Assembly (NCBI RefSeq): GCF_000577275.2 | Contig: NZ_HG916852.1 | Location: 4,131,306 to 4,195,305 of the forward strand | Reading direction: 5' to 3' | Length of the DNA: 64,000 bases | From: Rhizobium favelukesii | GTDB taxonomy: Bacteria > Pseudomonadota > Alphaproteobacteria > Rhizobiales > Rhizobiaceae | In this document: positions 38,334 through 47,952 of the stretch, piece by piece | How the letters are laid out: each line of letters begins with the position of its first letter | How positions within the stretch are numbered: the stretch's first letter is position 1 | Position numbers and translations under genes: made by a program | The notes under the pieces: generated by a model | Told to the model about the DNA's origin: nothing | The model's input: the letters and a program-made list of their open reading frames with translations, nothing else | Database searches by the model: none

Positions 38334-39950
38334 TCAGTGGCGGAAGTGCCGCATTCCGGTAAAGACCATCGCGACATTGTGCTCATTGGCAGCGTCGATC
38401 ACTTCCTGGTCGCGCATCGACCCGCCGGGCTGGATGACCGCCGTCGCACCAGCCGCAATCATTGACAGCAAACCATCGGCGAAGGGCAGGAATGCCTCCG
38501 AGGCAACGGCCGAACCGCGCGTCAGCGGCTCTGCGAGGCCAAGGGCCCTCGCCGCTTCCTCGGCTTTCAAGCCGGCGATGCGCGCAGAATCCACCCGGCT
38601 CATCTGGCCTGCCCCAATGCCAGCCGTCTGCCCGTCCTTCGCATAGACCACGGCGTTCGACTTGACATGCTTGGCCACTTTGAAGGCAAACGTCATGTCT
38701 TCGAGTTCCTGCTGTGTCGGTGCCCGCTTGGTGACCACCTTCAGCTCCAGGTCCTCGACCATGCCATTGTCGCGGCTCTGCACGAGCAAGCCGCCGGAGA
38801 CGGTTTTCGCCGTGAGGCCGGCAAGCCGCGGATCCGGGAGGCCACCTGCCGTAAGCAGGCGGAGGTTTGCCTTGCGCGCGACGATGGCCTTTGCCTCCTC
38901 AGTCACATCGGGCGCGATGATGACCTCGGTAAAGAGCTTGATGATCTCTTCCGCCGTTTCCGCGTCAAGCGTCCGGTTAAGGGCGATTATGCCGCCGAAG
39001 GCAGAGACGGAATCGCAGGCAAGCGCGCGCTTGTACGCCTCAAGCAGGCCCGAAGCCGTCGCCACGCCGCAGGGGTTTGCATGCTTGATGATCGCGCAGG
39101 CCGCGGTTTTCTCCGGCAGGAACTCTGCGACAAGCTCGTAAGCCGCATCAGTGTCGTTGATGTTGTTGTAGGAGAGCTGCTTGCCCTGAAGCAGTGACGC
39201 CGTGGCAACGCCGGCGCGGCGCTCGCCCGTAACATAGAATGCCGCCTTCTGGTGCGGATTCTCGCCGTAGCGCATCTCTTCCTTGAGGACGCCGCCAACG
39301 ACGCGGTGTCTCGGCGTGTCGATCGACAGCGCCTCGGCAAACCAGTTGGAGATCATTGCGTCATAGGCCGCGGTGCGAGCGAAGGCCCTGGCAGCCATCT
39401 GCTGGCGGAACCCATACACGGTCTGGCCGCCACCGGAAGTGAGCTGCTCGAGCAGTTCGGGATAGTCCGCTGGGTCAGTGAGGATGGTGACATAGGCGTG
39501 GTTCTTGGCCGACGCGCGGATCATCGCCGGACCGCCGATATCGATATTCTCGACGGTCGTCGGGTAGTCACCGCCGGCGGCACGGACGTCCTCGAACGGA
39601 TAAAGATTGATGACGACGAGATCGATACCCTCGATGCCGTGCGCCTTCATCGCCGCTTGGTGTTCCGCATCATCGCGGATGGCAAGCAGGCCGCCGTGCA
39701 CTTTCGGATGCAACGTCTTGACGCGACCGTCCATGATCTCAGGAAAACCTGTGACGTCGGAGACATCGGTCACCGCAAGTCCGGCCGCTGCAATTGCCTT
39801 ATGAGTGCCCCCGGTCGACAGGAGGCGAACACCCTTATCGGCAAGTGCGCGCGCGAGCTCGACGATACCGGTCTTATCAGATACCGAAAGCAATGCGGTC
39901 CTGACGTCGACTTTGTCGGGTGCGGGGATTTTCTTGGAAACAACGGCCAT
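38334..39950 (-). CDS. purH: Bifunctional AICAR transformylase / IMP cyclohydrolase
   Basis: Last two steps of purine synthesis: formylation of AICAR and ring closure to IMP. The 538 residues have the MGS-like cyclohydrolase domain ([19 protein letters not shown] at the start, [25 protein letters not shown]) and the C-terminal transformylase with [20 protein letters not shown] and [11 protein letters not shown]. Length typical. Follows the heparinase-like gene by 95 bases on the same strand and converges with the MFS gene (15 bases between stops). Confidence 0.97.
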   Translation of the reverse strand: MAVVSKKIPAPDKVDVRTALLSVSDKTGIVELARALADKGVRLLSTGGTHKAIAAAGLAVTDVSDVTGFPEIMDGRVKTLHPKVHGGLLAIRDDAEHQAAMKAHGIEGIDLVVINLYPFEDVRAAGGDYPTTVENIDIGGPAMIRASAKNHAYVTILTDPADYPELLEQLTSGGGQTVYGFRQQMAARAFARTAAYDAMISNWFAEALSIDTPRHRVVGGVLKEEMRYGENPHQKAAFYVTGERRAGVATASLLQGKQLSYNNINDTDAAYELVAEFLPEKTAACAIIKHANPCGVATASGLLEAYKRALACDSVSAFGGIIALNRTLDAETAEEIIKLFTEVIIAPDVTEEAKAIVARKANLRLLTAGGLPDPRLAGLTAKTVSGGLLVQSRDNGMVEDLELKVVTKRAPTQQELEDMTFAFKVAKHVKSNAVVYAKDGQTAGIGAGQMSRVDSARIAGLKAEEAARALGLAEPLTRGSAVASEAFLPFADGLLSMIAAGATAVIQPGGSMRDQEVIDAANEHNVAMVFTGMRHFRH

Positions 39951-40045
39951 GAGGCTTCTCCATTTGGTCTTCAGGAGATATCCGGCGAGGGATAAGAAGA
40001 TGATGGCGCCGCGTTAGCACAGCTTTGCGTCCGCGAAAACAGTCA

Positions 40046-41710
40046 CTAGCTCTTGCGTGATAAAAACCAGCGTATTTCCGGCCGGTCAGGGTAGGAGAAG
40101 GCGATCTCCATCAGATCGGATCCGCAGATACCCGAGGCGTCCGCGAAGAAGACGTCCTCGCCGATCAACACCTCGTTGCCGGGCGACGAGAACAGCCATG
40201 TTTCGCCATCGGGTGCCGTCATCATCACCGACTCTTTGTCGAGCGGCTTCAGGTTGATCGAGGGGTGGGCATGGAAACGCGCCACGGCACGCACGGCGTC
40301 ATCGACCTTGCCTTCCGGCGCGACAAGCCGATCACAGCCGGTAACGATCAATCCCGTGGCGTTCAGGGTCAGCTCTCGCTCATGCAGAACGCCAAAGGCG
40401 TTGAGGTAGCCGTCGTGGCTCGCCTTGATCACGTCGCGTCCATCATCTGCGAGCGCGCGATCGACACTCACAGTCTTCACGCCATCGGTGATCACATTCG
40501 CGATGAAGTCGGACGGTGCAAAACGGCTGGACGACGTGTCATTAACCGTCACGGTGCTATGCGCAGCAGTCGTTCGAGCAATCTGAACGTAACGCCGGCC
40601 GGCAAATTTCGGCGATCCCGAATTGACGATAAAGCGGTGACGCCCGGAGGACATCTCAAACGACAGGCAACCCGCATGCGCCGTGCGGGACAAATTTCCA
40701 GCAGGCGGCAAACCGGTATCAGCAATGACCACTGTTCTTCCCGCGGCCAGCCGCTGATAGCGCGAATGGGGCATCGCCTTGAAGGGATCGCCCGCGGTCT
40801 CGTCATAGCGCAGCAACGACATCAGTTCCGTCGCGAGAGTCGACGTCGCGCCATTGAAAAGCGCGAGATCGCCATCCTGATGCCTGAAGAAGCGCAGAGC
40901 CGGATACATCCGATCGATACCGGAGATCAGCTTCTGCGGCAGGTCATGGCCCAGATTGACGTAAGTTTGCCTCAGCGGAAGGAGATCGAGGAGCAGCTCC
41001 AACCCGGTTCGCGGATTGCGCGAGACATGGCCTCCGTCAGGCAGAATCTGGCTGTCGAACTCGTGGTCCAATGCTTCAGCCGCGCGTCGGAGCGCACCTG
41101 CGCGTGTCGGCATTGCAATGGAGGCCATCGCGAGGGCAATCCGCAACCGGAAGCGAACCTCTCCGGGCGGTGCGTACTTTGCAATTCGCCGTAGAAAGCG
41201 GACTTGAAAGGCGAGTGACCGCAAGAAGCGGCGATAGAAGCCGCGATCGGCATTGTGAAGAACAACGGGAGAATGCGAGAGCCAGGCAATCACGCGCTGC
41301 GCTGTAACATCGATCTCCCAGGCAATACCTTCGATGCGGCCGCCATGCAGCGATAGCCAGTTGTTGACGATGGAGCGGGCAACGCTCGAGTGAAGGTCAC
41401 TCTTCTTGGTCCGCATGTGGCGAAGCCAGCCGAAGCTGTGAAGTCGTAGCGCGAAGGATCGGGACGGAAGGCTGAAATTGAAAGGCGACTTGCCGCCTGT
41501 TTCGAGAAGGCGTCCGGCAAGCGGGAAGCGGCCGTTCAAAATCTCTTCGGCCACATGCGGATCAACCGCACGCAGGTCGGTGGGGGCGACGATTAAGCGC
41601 TCCGGAGCGTGAATCGTATGGCGGAAGAGACGCAGCCGCAGGATTGCTCCGCGGCACAGGGTGCGCCGCCAAGCCTCTCCCACGTAAAGAGTCGAGAACC
41701 CGGACCACAT
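40046..41710 (-). CDS. Heparinase II/III-like protein
   Basis: A 554-residue protein with the layout of heparinase II/III-type polysaccharide lyases: an alpha-helical N-terminal half (WLSHSPVVLHNADRGF, RRIAKYAPPGEVRFRLR) and a beta-rich C-terminal half (AHAGCLSFEMSSGRHRFIVNSGS, then AHSTVTVNDTSSS). No signal peptide is visible, unlike secreted lyases. The family is conserved in this chromosomal position in Rhizobiales, between rsmB and purH; its polysaccharide substrate, if any, is unknown. The gene lies 110 bases after rsmB. Confidence 0.85.
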   Translation of the reverse strand: MWSGFSTLYVGEAWRRTLCRGAILRLRLFRHTIHAPERLIVAPTDLRAVDPHVAEEILNGRFPLAGRLLETGGKSPFNFSLPSRSFALRLHSFGWLRHMRTKKSDLHSSVARSIVNNWLSLHGGRIEGIAWEIDVTAQRVIAWLSHSPVVLHNADRGFYRRFLRSLAFQVRFLRRIAKYAPPGEVRFRLRIALAMASIAMPTRAGALRRAAEALDHEFDSQILPDGGHVSRNPRTGLELLLDLLPLRQTYVNLGHDLPQKLISGIDRMYPALRFFRHQDGDLALFNGATSTLATELMSLLRYDETAGDPFKAMPHSRYQRLAAGRTVVIADTGLPPAGNLSRTAHAGCLSFEMSSGRHRFIVNSGSPKFAGRRYVQIARTTAAHSTVTVNDTSSSRFAPSDFIANVITDGVKTVSVDRALADDGRDVIKASHDGYLNAFGVLHERELTLNATGLIVTGCDRLVAPEGKVDDAVRAVARFHAHPSINLKPLDKESVMMTAPDGETWLFSSPGNEVLIGEDVFFADASGICGSDLMEIAFSYPDRPEIRWFLSRKS

Positions 41711-41820
41711 ATCTATCGTCTATTGACCCGCGTCGTTAAGAATAAGTGAATAAGCCCGGAATCAGTGACACGTACGTATCAAATTATGACAGGTGCTCAA
41801 CTATGCCAGTTGCCTTTCAA

Positions 41821-43215
41821 TCAGGCAACACGGCGCATGACGACGGCGTAGAAGCCATCGAGACCACCCGCAAAACCGGAGGGAACGTCCAGCATGTCAG
41901 GTGTCGTGCGGAATTCGCCGAGGGGACTGATAGCAGACTCGAGCCCCGGCCAACGCTTGGCATCAATTGCAACTCGCTCGACCATCGGTGTATCCGAAAG
42001 GACGCGGGCTGCGACCTCTTCTCCCTCGGTGGGATCAAGCGAGCAATTGGAAAAGACGATTGTGCCACCCGGCTTCAGCAAGGTGAGTGCGTGGCGCAGC
42101 AGGCGCTCCTGAAGCACTGCAAGTTTCGCTATGTCTGCCGGTCCCTTGGCCCAGAGCACATCCGGATGCCGGCGCGTCGTCCCCGTCGATGAGCAGGGCG
42201 CATCCAGTAGTATCGCGTCAAAAAGCTCCGCTGGCTCGTACTTCGTCAGGTCGCTAGCGACCGTTTCGGCACTCAGTCCTAGCCGATCGAGATTGGCTCG
42301 CAAACGCTTGATACGGTTTTCGGATTGCTCGACCGCCGTGACGTCGCCGCCAGCGAACACCAGTTGGGCCGTCTTTCCGCCAGGGGCCGCACATAGATCG
42401 GCAACGCGTTTCCCTGTCAGGTCACCAAAGAGTTGAGCGGGGATACTGGCGGCTGCGTCCTGAACCCACCATGCGCCCTCCGCAAATCCCTCGAGGGAGG
42501 GAATACCGCCCTCGAAGGCGGCCAGCCGCACACCACCGGTCGGCAGCGCAAAACCACCCAAACGTTCCGCCCAGCTTTGCGCATCGGCCTTGACAGTGAG
42601 ATCGATCGCTGCCGGCTCGAGTTGCGCTTCAGAAATCGACTGTGCCTTCTCCTTGCCGTAGGCTTTTTCGAGCCTTTGAAGAAACCATTCCGGCATCACC
42701 GGAATGTTGCTGATCTCGGCGAGGACCTCCTCTTTCTCGCGGCCAAGACGGCGTAGGACAGCGTTTACCAACTTGGCAAAGCGACGATTGCGCGGGTCTT
42801 GATTTGATTGCTCGACCGCGAGATCGACCGCGGCATGATCCGGCACATCGAGGTAGAGGATCTGCGCCGCGGCAACCGCGAGAACATGATGCAATGCCCG
42901 CGCGCCTTCGGGAAGCGGCGATTCAAGCAGGCGGGAAATCGCGGCATCTATGCGTGGCAAATGCCGCAACGTCGCATTGAGAATGGCGCGCACCAGTGCG
43001 CGGTCACCCTCGTTGAGAGCCTTGTAAGCCGGATTGCCATGCTCATTGTCCAGCGCGCCGTCAAGCGCGAGCTTCCGGTCAACGACCGCTGCCAGGATCT
43101 TGGCCGCAGCGGCACGAACCTGCAATCCAGGTTTTACCGGCCCAAGGACAGGCCCCGCGCTGGAAGGCTTTGGCTTACGAAATGGCTTCTTCTTGCCGTC
43201 TGAATTCAAGACCAC
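41821..43215 (-). CDS. rsmB: RsmB/NOP-type rRNA (cytosine-C5) methyltransferase
   Basis: SAM-dependent enzyme placing m5C on rRNA (16S position 967 in E. coli). The 464 residues begin with a basic tail, then a NusB-like RNA-binding domain ([22 protein letters not shown]) and a C-terminal methyltransferase: [15 protein letters not shown] for SAM, and the two catalytic cysteines in LDAPCSSTG (about 340) and FSNCSLDP (about 391). GTG start overlaps the end of htpX by 10 bases. Conserved neighbour of htpX in rhizobia. Confidence 0.93.
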   Translation of the reverse strand: MVLNSDGKKKPFRKPKPSSAGPVLGPVKPGLQVRAAAAKILAAVVDRKLALDGALDNEHGNPAYKALNEGDRALVRAILNATLRHLPRIDAAISRLLESPLPEGARALHHVLAVAAAQILYLDVPDHAAVDLAVEQSNQDPRNRRFAKLVNAVLRRLGREKEEVLAEISNIPVMPEWFLQRLEKAYGKEKAQSISEAQLEPAAIDLTVKADAQSWAERLGGFALPTGGVRLAAFEGGIPSLEGFAEGAWWVQDAAASIPAQLFGDLTGKRVADLCAAPGGKTAQLVFAGGDVTAVEQSENRIKRLRANLDRLGLSAETVASDLTKYEPAELFDAILLDAPCSSTGTTRRHPDVLWAKGPADIAKLAVLQERLLRHALTLLKPGGTIVFSNCSLDPTEGEEVAARVLSDTPMVERVAIDAKRWPGLESAISPLGEFRTTPDMLDVPSGFAGGLDGFYAVVMRRVA

Positions 43216-44168
43216 GGACCTTTCGGCGGTTGGGAACCACCGCGATCAAGACCGGTATCCGGAACCGAACGCGATTTGCGCATCGGATTATCAGCGCGAG
43301 CCGGCGGCGTCGAGACATTCATCCCGCTGCGTGCCATTTCCTGCAGCGCCGCAATCCGGTTTTCCGTGTTCGGGTGTGTGGAGAACAGGTTATCCATGCC
43401 GGCGCCGGTCAGCGGATTGACGATGAACATATGGGCGGTTGCCGGGTTGCGCTCGGCATCGTAGTTCGGCACATGCGACGCGCTCCGCGCGATCTTGCCA
43501 AGTGCCGAAGCAAGCCAAAGCGGATTGCCGCAAATCTCCGCGCCACGGCGATCGGCCGAGTATTCGCGCGTCCGGCTGATGGCCATCTGAACGATCATCG
43601 CGGCAAGCGGCGCGACAATCATCGCCAGCAACACTCCGATGAAACCGAGCGGATTGTTGTTGTTTTCCCGGTTGCCACTGAAAAAGAACGCAAAATTGCC
43701 CAGCATGGAGATCGCGCCGGCGAGCGTCGCCGTGATGGTCATCGTCAAGGTATCGCGGTTTTGCACGTGGGCGAGCTCATGCGCCATGACGCCGGCGACC
43801 TCTTCCGGTGTCAGCGCGCTCAATAAGCCGGTGGAGGCAGCAACGGCAGCGTTCTCAGGATTGCGACCCGTCGCGAAAGCGTTTGGTTGCGCGCTGTCGT
43901 AAAGATAGACCTTCGGCATGGGGAGGCCGGCACTACGCGCCAGATCCCTTATGATTGCGAAGAACTCCGGCGCATTGCGCTCGTCTATCTCCTGCGCGTG
44001 ATAGGCCGAAAGCACCATGCGGTCGGAATTCCAGTAGGAAAAGAAGTTCATGCCAGCGGCGATCACGAACGCAATCATCATGCCGCCGCGCCCGCCAATC
44101 AGAAAGCCGACGGCCATGAACAAAGCGGTCATGAAGGCGAGCAACATGGCTGTACGGACGAGGTTCAT
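43206..44168 (-). CDS. htpX: Membrane zinc metalloprotease HtpX
   Basis: Inner-membrane protease of the M48B family that degrades damaged membrane proteins. The start at 44168 ([17 protein letters not shown]) gives 320 residues with an N-terminal helix pair, the zinc motif HELAH (H130, E131, H134) and a later Glu in RTREYSADR; two more helices follow the motif. Twelve upstream codons are open but lack a ribosome site. The C-terminal Ser/Pro/Arg-rich tail is common in rhizobial HtpX. First gene of htpX-rsmB. Confidence 0.95.
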   Translation of the reverse strand: MNLVRTAMLLAFMTALFMAVGFLIGGRGGMMIAFVIAAGMNFFSYWNSDRMVLSAYHAQEIDERNAPEFFAIIRDLARSAGLPMPKVYLYDSAQPNAFATGRNPENAAVAASTGLLSALTPEEVAGVMAHELAHVQNRDTLTMTITATLAGAISMLGNFAFFFSGNRENNNNPLGFIGVLLAMIVAPLAAMIVQMAISRTREYSADRRGAEICGNPLWLASALGKIARSASHVPNYDAERNPATAHMFIVNPLTGAGMDNLFSTHPNTENRIAALQEMARSGMNVSTPPARADNPMRKSRSVPDTGLDRGGSQPPKGPWS

Positions 44169-44291
44169 CGCTATCTCCAAAATACCCCTAAGCAGACCGC
44201 ACAAGGCAACAGGGTTTCAATTGCGGCGCCGGCGCACTATGATTTGGTCATTCACCAGCCATTTTCAATGTTTTTCGGGCGGAATCGCGGG

Positions 44292-44516
44292 ATGCAGGCA
44301 GCGGATAATGATAACAACGAAACCATGGCGACTGAAGCCGCCGAGGCTCCCCACAAGTTGCTCTCGCCGGCTGCCAAGCGCGCGCTTGCCGAGGCTGAAG
44401 AGCGTCGCCGAAACGAGAAGCCGGTAGAAATGCCGCCGGAGACAGGTGGCCGCGGCGGTGCAGATCCTTCCCGCTTCGGGGACTGGGAAATCAACGGCAG
44501 AGCGATCGATTTCTAA
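44292..44516 (+). CDS. DUF1674 protein (SDHAF4-like succinate dehydrogenase assembly factor)
   Basis: A 74-residue protein with the family's C-terminal block: ETGGRGGADPSRFGDWEINGRAIDF, close to the D-P-x-R-x-G-D-W-E pattern of DUF1674 and mitochondrial SDHAF4, which helps flavinylated SdhA mature. The N-terminal part is polar and Ala/Glu-rich. Start uncertain: ATG at 44268 or 44324 are alternatives; 44292 has the better purine stretch before it. Divergent from htpX. Function is by family analogy. Confidence 0.85.
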   Translation: MQAADNDNNETMATEAAEAPHKLLSPAAKRALAEAEERRRNEKPVEMPPETGGRGGADPSRFGDWEINGRAIDF

Positions 44517-44563
44517 GTAAATATTCCTATTCGCGGTCCTTATTGGTCGGAATTTATACCCTT

Positions 44564-44985
44564 CATGGGAAGGATTGCTCCCTTGTCGCATTGGCCTTTA
44601 TTGTGATTCCGGTCACGTCTGGGGCGCGAGACGAAATTGAAGGGCCTGTGTCGGCCGCGACCCTGAGGGCGATCGGTGGCGACACGCTGCTGGTCGAAGC
44701 GACCTAGGCCGCAGCAACGTGCGGATTCGCGGCATCGACGCGCCGAAGATGCACTCCAGATGCGCCGAAATAAGGCGCGCGGGGATCGATGCTCGCCACG
44801 CACTGGAAACCGTGACATCCAGATCACCCGAGATCCGGCTTACGCAAGAATTTCGGCCGTATGCTTGGCAAATGTCACCCTTTCGGATGGCAGGAATCCG
44901 GCTCAGGATCTCTGAGAGGAAGGGATCGTAAAGCTCAACAACGGCGGCCGAAAGCCGCGAGAAATCTGTCCCGAAGAGAATGCCG
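44564..44985 (+). pseudogene. Broken thermonuclease (staphylococcal-nuclease-like) gene
   Basis: Pieces of one secreted SNase-like protein lie in order but in different frames. Frame 1 (about 44570-44703): signal-like LVALAFIVIPVTSGARDE, then GPVSAATLRAIGGDTLLVEAT and a TAG. Frame 2 (about 44713-44800): NVRIRGIDAPKMHSRCAEIR, the SNase core R-I-x-G-I-D-A-P. Frame 3 (44815-44913): DIQITRDPAYAR...ANVTLSDGRNPAQDL. A fourth piece (about 44926-44970) gives VKLNNGGRKPREIC, like the family C-terminus. At least three indels, so it cannot be expressed as one protein. Sequencing error is unlikely for so many. Confidence 0.75.
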
Positions 44986-45012
44986 CCCCGATCGCTCGGA
45001 GCGGCCCTTTGT

Positions 45013-46968
45013 TTAGGCTGTCGCCTTGTTCTGGCGGTTGGCAATCAGGTCGTCGACAACAGCCGGATCGGCAAGCGTCGAAGTATCGCCCAGAGAGCCG
45101 AAGTCGTCCTCGGCGATCTTCCGCAGGATACGGCGCATGATCTTGCCCGAACGGGTCTTCGGAAGCCCCGGCGCGAACTGTATCTTGTCAGGAGCGGCGA
45201 TTGGGCCGATTTCGCTGCGAACGTGCTTGACCAGTTGCTGGCGCAAATCGTCCGAACCTTCATTGCCGGCCATGAGGGTGACGTAGCAATAGATGCCCTG
45301 GCCCTTGATCGGGTGAGGATAGCCGACGACAGCCGCTTCCGAGACAAGATTGTGCGAAACGAGTGCCGATTCGACCTCGGCGGTGCCCAGGCGGTGACCC
45401 GACACGTTCAGCACGTCATCAACGCGACCGGTGATCCAGTAGTAGCCGTCCTCATCCCGTCGGCAGCCATCGCCAGTAAAATACTTGCCTTTGTAGGTCG
45501 AGAAGTAGGTCTGGATGAAGCGCTCGTGGTCGCCATAGACAGTACGCATCTGCCCCGGCCAGCTGTCGGTAATGCAGAGGTTCCCGTCGGCGGCACCCTC
45601 CAGCACCTTGCCTTCATTGTCGACGAGCTGCGGCTTGACGCCGAAGAATGGGAATGTCGCCGAGCCTGGCTTCAAGTCGGTCGCGCCTGGCAGCGGTGTA
45701 ATCATGTGGCCGCCGGTTTCCGTCTGCCACCACGTATCGATCACCGGGCAGCGCTTGTCGCCAACCACATTGTAGTACCATTCCCAGGCTTCTGGGTTGA
45801 TCGGCTCGCCAACCGTTCCGAGTAGGCGCAGGCTTGAGCGCGACGAGCGCGTAACGAAATGGTCGCCGGCGCCCATCAGCGAGCGAATCGCCGTCGGCGC
45901 AGTGTAGAAGATATTGACCTTGTGCTTGTCGATGACCTCCCAGAATCGGCCCTGATCGGGAAAATTCGGCACGCCTTCGAACATAAGCGTCGTCGCACAG
46001 TTCGCAAGCGGACCGTAGACGATGTAGGAATGTCCGGTCACCCAGCCTACGTCGGCGGTGCACCAGTAGATATCACCGGGGTGGTAGTCGAACACATATT
46101 CATGGGTCATTGCCGCATAGACGAGGTAGCCACCCGTCGTATGCAAGACACCTTTTGGCTTTCCGGTGGAGCCGGAGGTGTAGAGGATGAACAGCGGATC
46201 CTCCGCCTTCATCTTCACCGCTGGGCACTCCGGCTTAACCGTAGCGGTTTCCTGATGGTACCAGAGGTCGCGGCCCGGCGCCCAGCCGGTCTTGCCGCCC
46301 GTGCGGCGTACCACAAGAACCTTGTCGACGATGACATGCTGCCGAGCGGCGATATGAATTGCCGTATCGGTATTGTCTTTCAGCGGCACCGGCTTGCCAC
46401 CACGCACCCCTTCATCGCAGGTGATCACGAAAGTGGATTCGCAATCAACGATACGGCCGGCCAGTGCTTCCGGCGAGAAACCGCCGAACACGACTGAATG
46501 GACCGCCCCAATGCGGGCGCATGCGAGCATCGCATAGGCCGCCTCAGGAATCATCGGCATATAGATGGTGACGCGATCACCCTTCTTGACGCCATGCTTC
46601 TTCATGACGTTCGCCATGCGGCAAACATGCTCATAGAGCTCGTTGTAGGTGATCTTCTTGTCGACGTAGGGATTGTCGCCCTCGAAGATGATAGCCACCT
46701 GATTGCCGTTGGTCTTCAGGTGCCGGTCAATACAGTTGTACGAAACGTTCGTCTGCCCGTCCTCGAACCACTTGATCGAGACCCGACCGGTGAAAGACGT
46801 GTTCTTGACCTTCGTGTAGGGCTTGAACCAGTCGATCCGCTTGCCATGCTTGCCCCAGAACTTGTCGGGGTTCTCGACGCTTTCCTCGTACCATTGCTCG
46901 TACTTGGCCTTATCGATAAGCGCATGGTTCTTCACCGGCTTTTGCACCGGGTAGATCTTTTCGGTCAT
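45013..46968 (-). CDS. acsA: Acetyl-CoA synthetase (acetate-CoA ligase, AMP-forming)
   Basis: Activates acetate to acetyl-CoA via acetyl-AMP. Start at 46968 is set by AGGAGGAATTCC right before the ATG; 651 residues as in other Acs proteins. Motifs: [12 protein letters not shown] (ATP binding), [30 protein letters not shown], and the A10 lysine in [11 protein letters not shown] at residue 609, the same position that protein acetyltransferases silence in Salmonella. Divergent from trcR. Confidence 0.97.
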   Translation of the reverse strand: MTEKIYPVQKPVKNHALIDKAKYEQWYEESVENPDKFWGKHGKRIDWFKPYTKVKNTSFTGRVSIKWFEDGQTNVSYNCIDRHLKTNGNQVAIIFEGDNPYVDKKITYNELYEHVCRMANVMKKHGVKKGDRVTIYMPMIPEAAYAMLACARIGAVHSVVFGGFSPEALAGRIVDCESTFVITCDEGVRGGKPVPLKDNTDTAIHIAARQHVIVDKVLVVRRTGGKTGWAPGRDLWYHQETATVKPECPAVKMKAEDPLFILYTSGSTGKPKGVLHTTGGYLVYAAMTHEYVFDYHPGDIYWCTADVGWVTGHSYIVYGPLANCATTLMFEGVPNFPDQGRFWEVIDKHKVNIFYTAPTAIRSLMGAGDHFVTRSSRSSLRLLGTVGEPINPEAWEWYYNVVGDKRCPVIDTWWQTETGGHMITPLPGATDLKPGSATFPFFGVKPQLVDNEGKVLEGAADGNLCITDSWPGQMRTVYGDHERFIQTYFSTYKGKYFTGDGCRRDEDGYYWITGRVDDVLNVSGHRLGTAEVESALVSHNLVSEAAVVGYPHPIKGQGIYCYVTLMAGNEGSDDLRQQLVKHVRSEIGPIAAPDKIQFAPGLPKTRSGKIMRRILRKIAEDDFGSLGDTSTLADPAVVDDLIANRQNKATA

Positions 46969-47091
46969 GGAATTCCTCCTCACTCGGACACCGGGCGACC
47001 AAAAAGCGAAGCAGCCCGGACTGGCTGTGGGCATTCATAGCAGGTCACATTTGCCCGGCAATTAGACAAAGGTCATTTCATTCGTGATCAA

Positions 47092-47120
47092 TTGCAATTC
47101 TGCGTCACTGCGGTTATATA
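47092..47120 (+). promoter_or_regulatory. Probable promoter of trcR
   Basis: TTGCAA (47092-47097), 17 bases, TATATA (47115-47120): good spacing and a strong -10. About 70 bases before the trcR ATG. Confidence 0.6.
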
Positions 47121-47196
47121 GCGCCATATTTCCCGGACATAGTGGTGACAATCCACGGACCGCGACACCGGCGCGGACGACAGAAGGACTATATCC

Positions 47197-47895
47197 ATGG
47201 CTCAACAATTGCTCATGCCGAAGGCGACTGCCATCTGGCTCGTCGACAACACAGCCCTGTCTTTCGACCAGATCGCTCAGTTCTGCAGACTGCATCCGCT
47301 CGAAGTGAAGGCAATTGCCGACGGCGAAGCCGCGCAGGGCATCAAAGGTCTCGATCCGATTGCGACCGGTCAGCTTTCGCGCGACGAAATCGCCCGCGCT
47401 GAAAAAAACCCGGCGCACAAGCTGAAGCTCTCCGAGCCCAAGGTTCGCGTACCCGAATCCAAGCGCCGCGGCCCGCGCTACACGCCGGTTTCCAAGCGCC
47501 AGGATCGTCCGAACGCCATTCTCTGGCTGGTGCGCAATCATCCGGAACTGAAGGATGCTCAGATTTCTCGCCTGGTTGGCACCACGAAGTCGACGATCGA
47601 GCAGATTCGCGAACGCACTCACTGGAACTCTGCGAATCTCGCGCCGATGGACCCGGTAACACTCGGTCTTTGCAGCCAGATCGACCTCGACATGGAAGTC
47701 GAGAAGGCGGCGAAGGGCCGTCCGCTGCCGACCGCCGCCGAGCTTGGTGCAACCCTGCAGTCGGCGCACGAGACAGAGCGCCTGACGCCGAATGAGCGGG
47801 AAGAGGAGAAGGAAATCGATGCCGATGCCGTCTTCGCAAAGCTCAAGTCTCTGAAATCTTCTCCGAAAGACGAGGACGAAGACGATCAGTATTGA
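47197..47895 (+). CDS. trcR: Cell-cycle transcriptional regulator TrcR (DUF1013)
   Basis: A 232-residue DUF1013 protein, family name TrcR, essential or cell-cycle-linked in several alphaproteobacteria and associated with transcription. Visible are an N-terminal helix-turn-helix-like region (KATAIWLVDNTALSFDQIAQFC) and a second one (PNAILWLVRNHPELKDAQISRLVGTTKSTIEQIR), joined by a basic linker (PESKRRGPRYTPVSKRQDR), with an acidic C-terminus (SPKDEDEDDQY). Restricted to alphaproteobacteria as far as known. Own promoter and terminator; 228 bases from acsA. Confidence 0.9.
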   Translation: MAQQLLMPKATAIWLVDNTALSFDQIAQFCRLHPLEVKAIADGEAAQGIKGLDPIATGQLSRDEIARAEKNPAHKLKLSEPKVRVPESKRRGPRYTPVSKRQDRPNAILWLVRNHPELKDAQISRLVGTTKSTIEQIRERTHWNSANLAPMDPVTLGLCSQIDLDMEVEKAAKGRPLPTAAELGATLQSAHETERLTPNEREEEKEIDADAVFAKLKSLKSSPKDEDEDDQY

Positions 47896-47917
47896 TCCTC
47901 TTTGATGATCGACACAC

Positions 47918-47948
47918 AAGGCCCTGCGTAAGCGGGGCCTTTTCTTTT
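47918..47948 (+). terminator. Intrinsic terminator of trcR
   Basis: AAGGCCC (47918-47924) pairs with GGGCCTT (47935-47941) around a 10-base loop, followed by TTCTTTT. Lies between convergent trcR and prpE. Confidence 0.85.
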
Positions 47949-47952
47949 GCGC

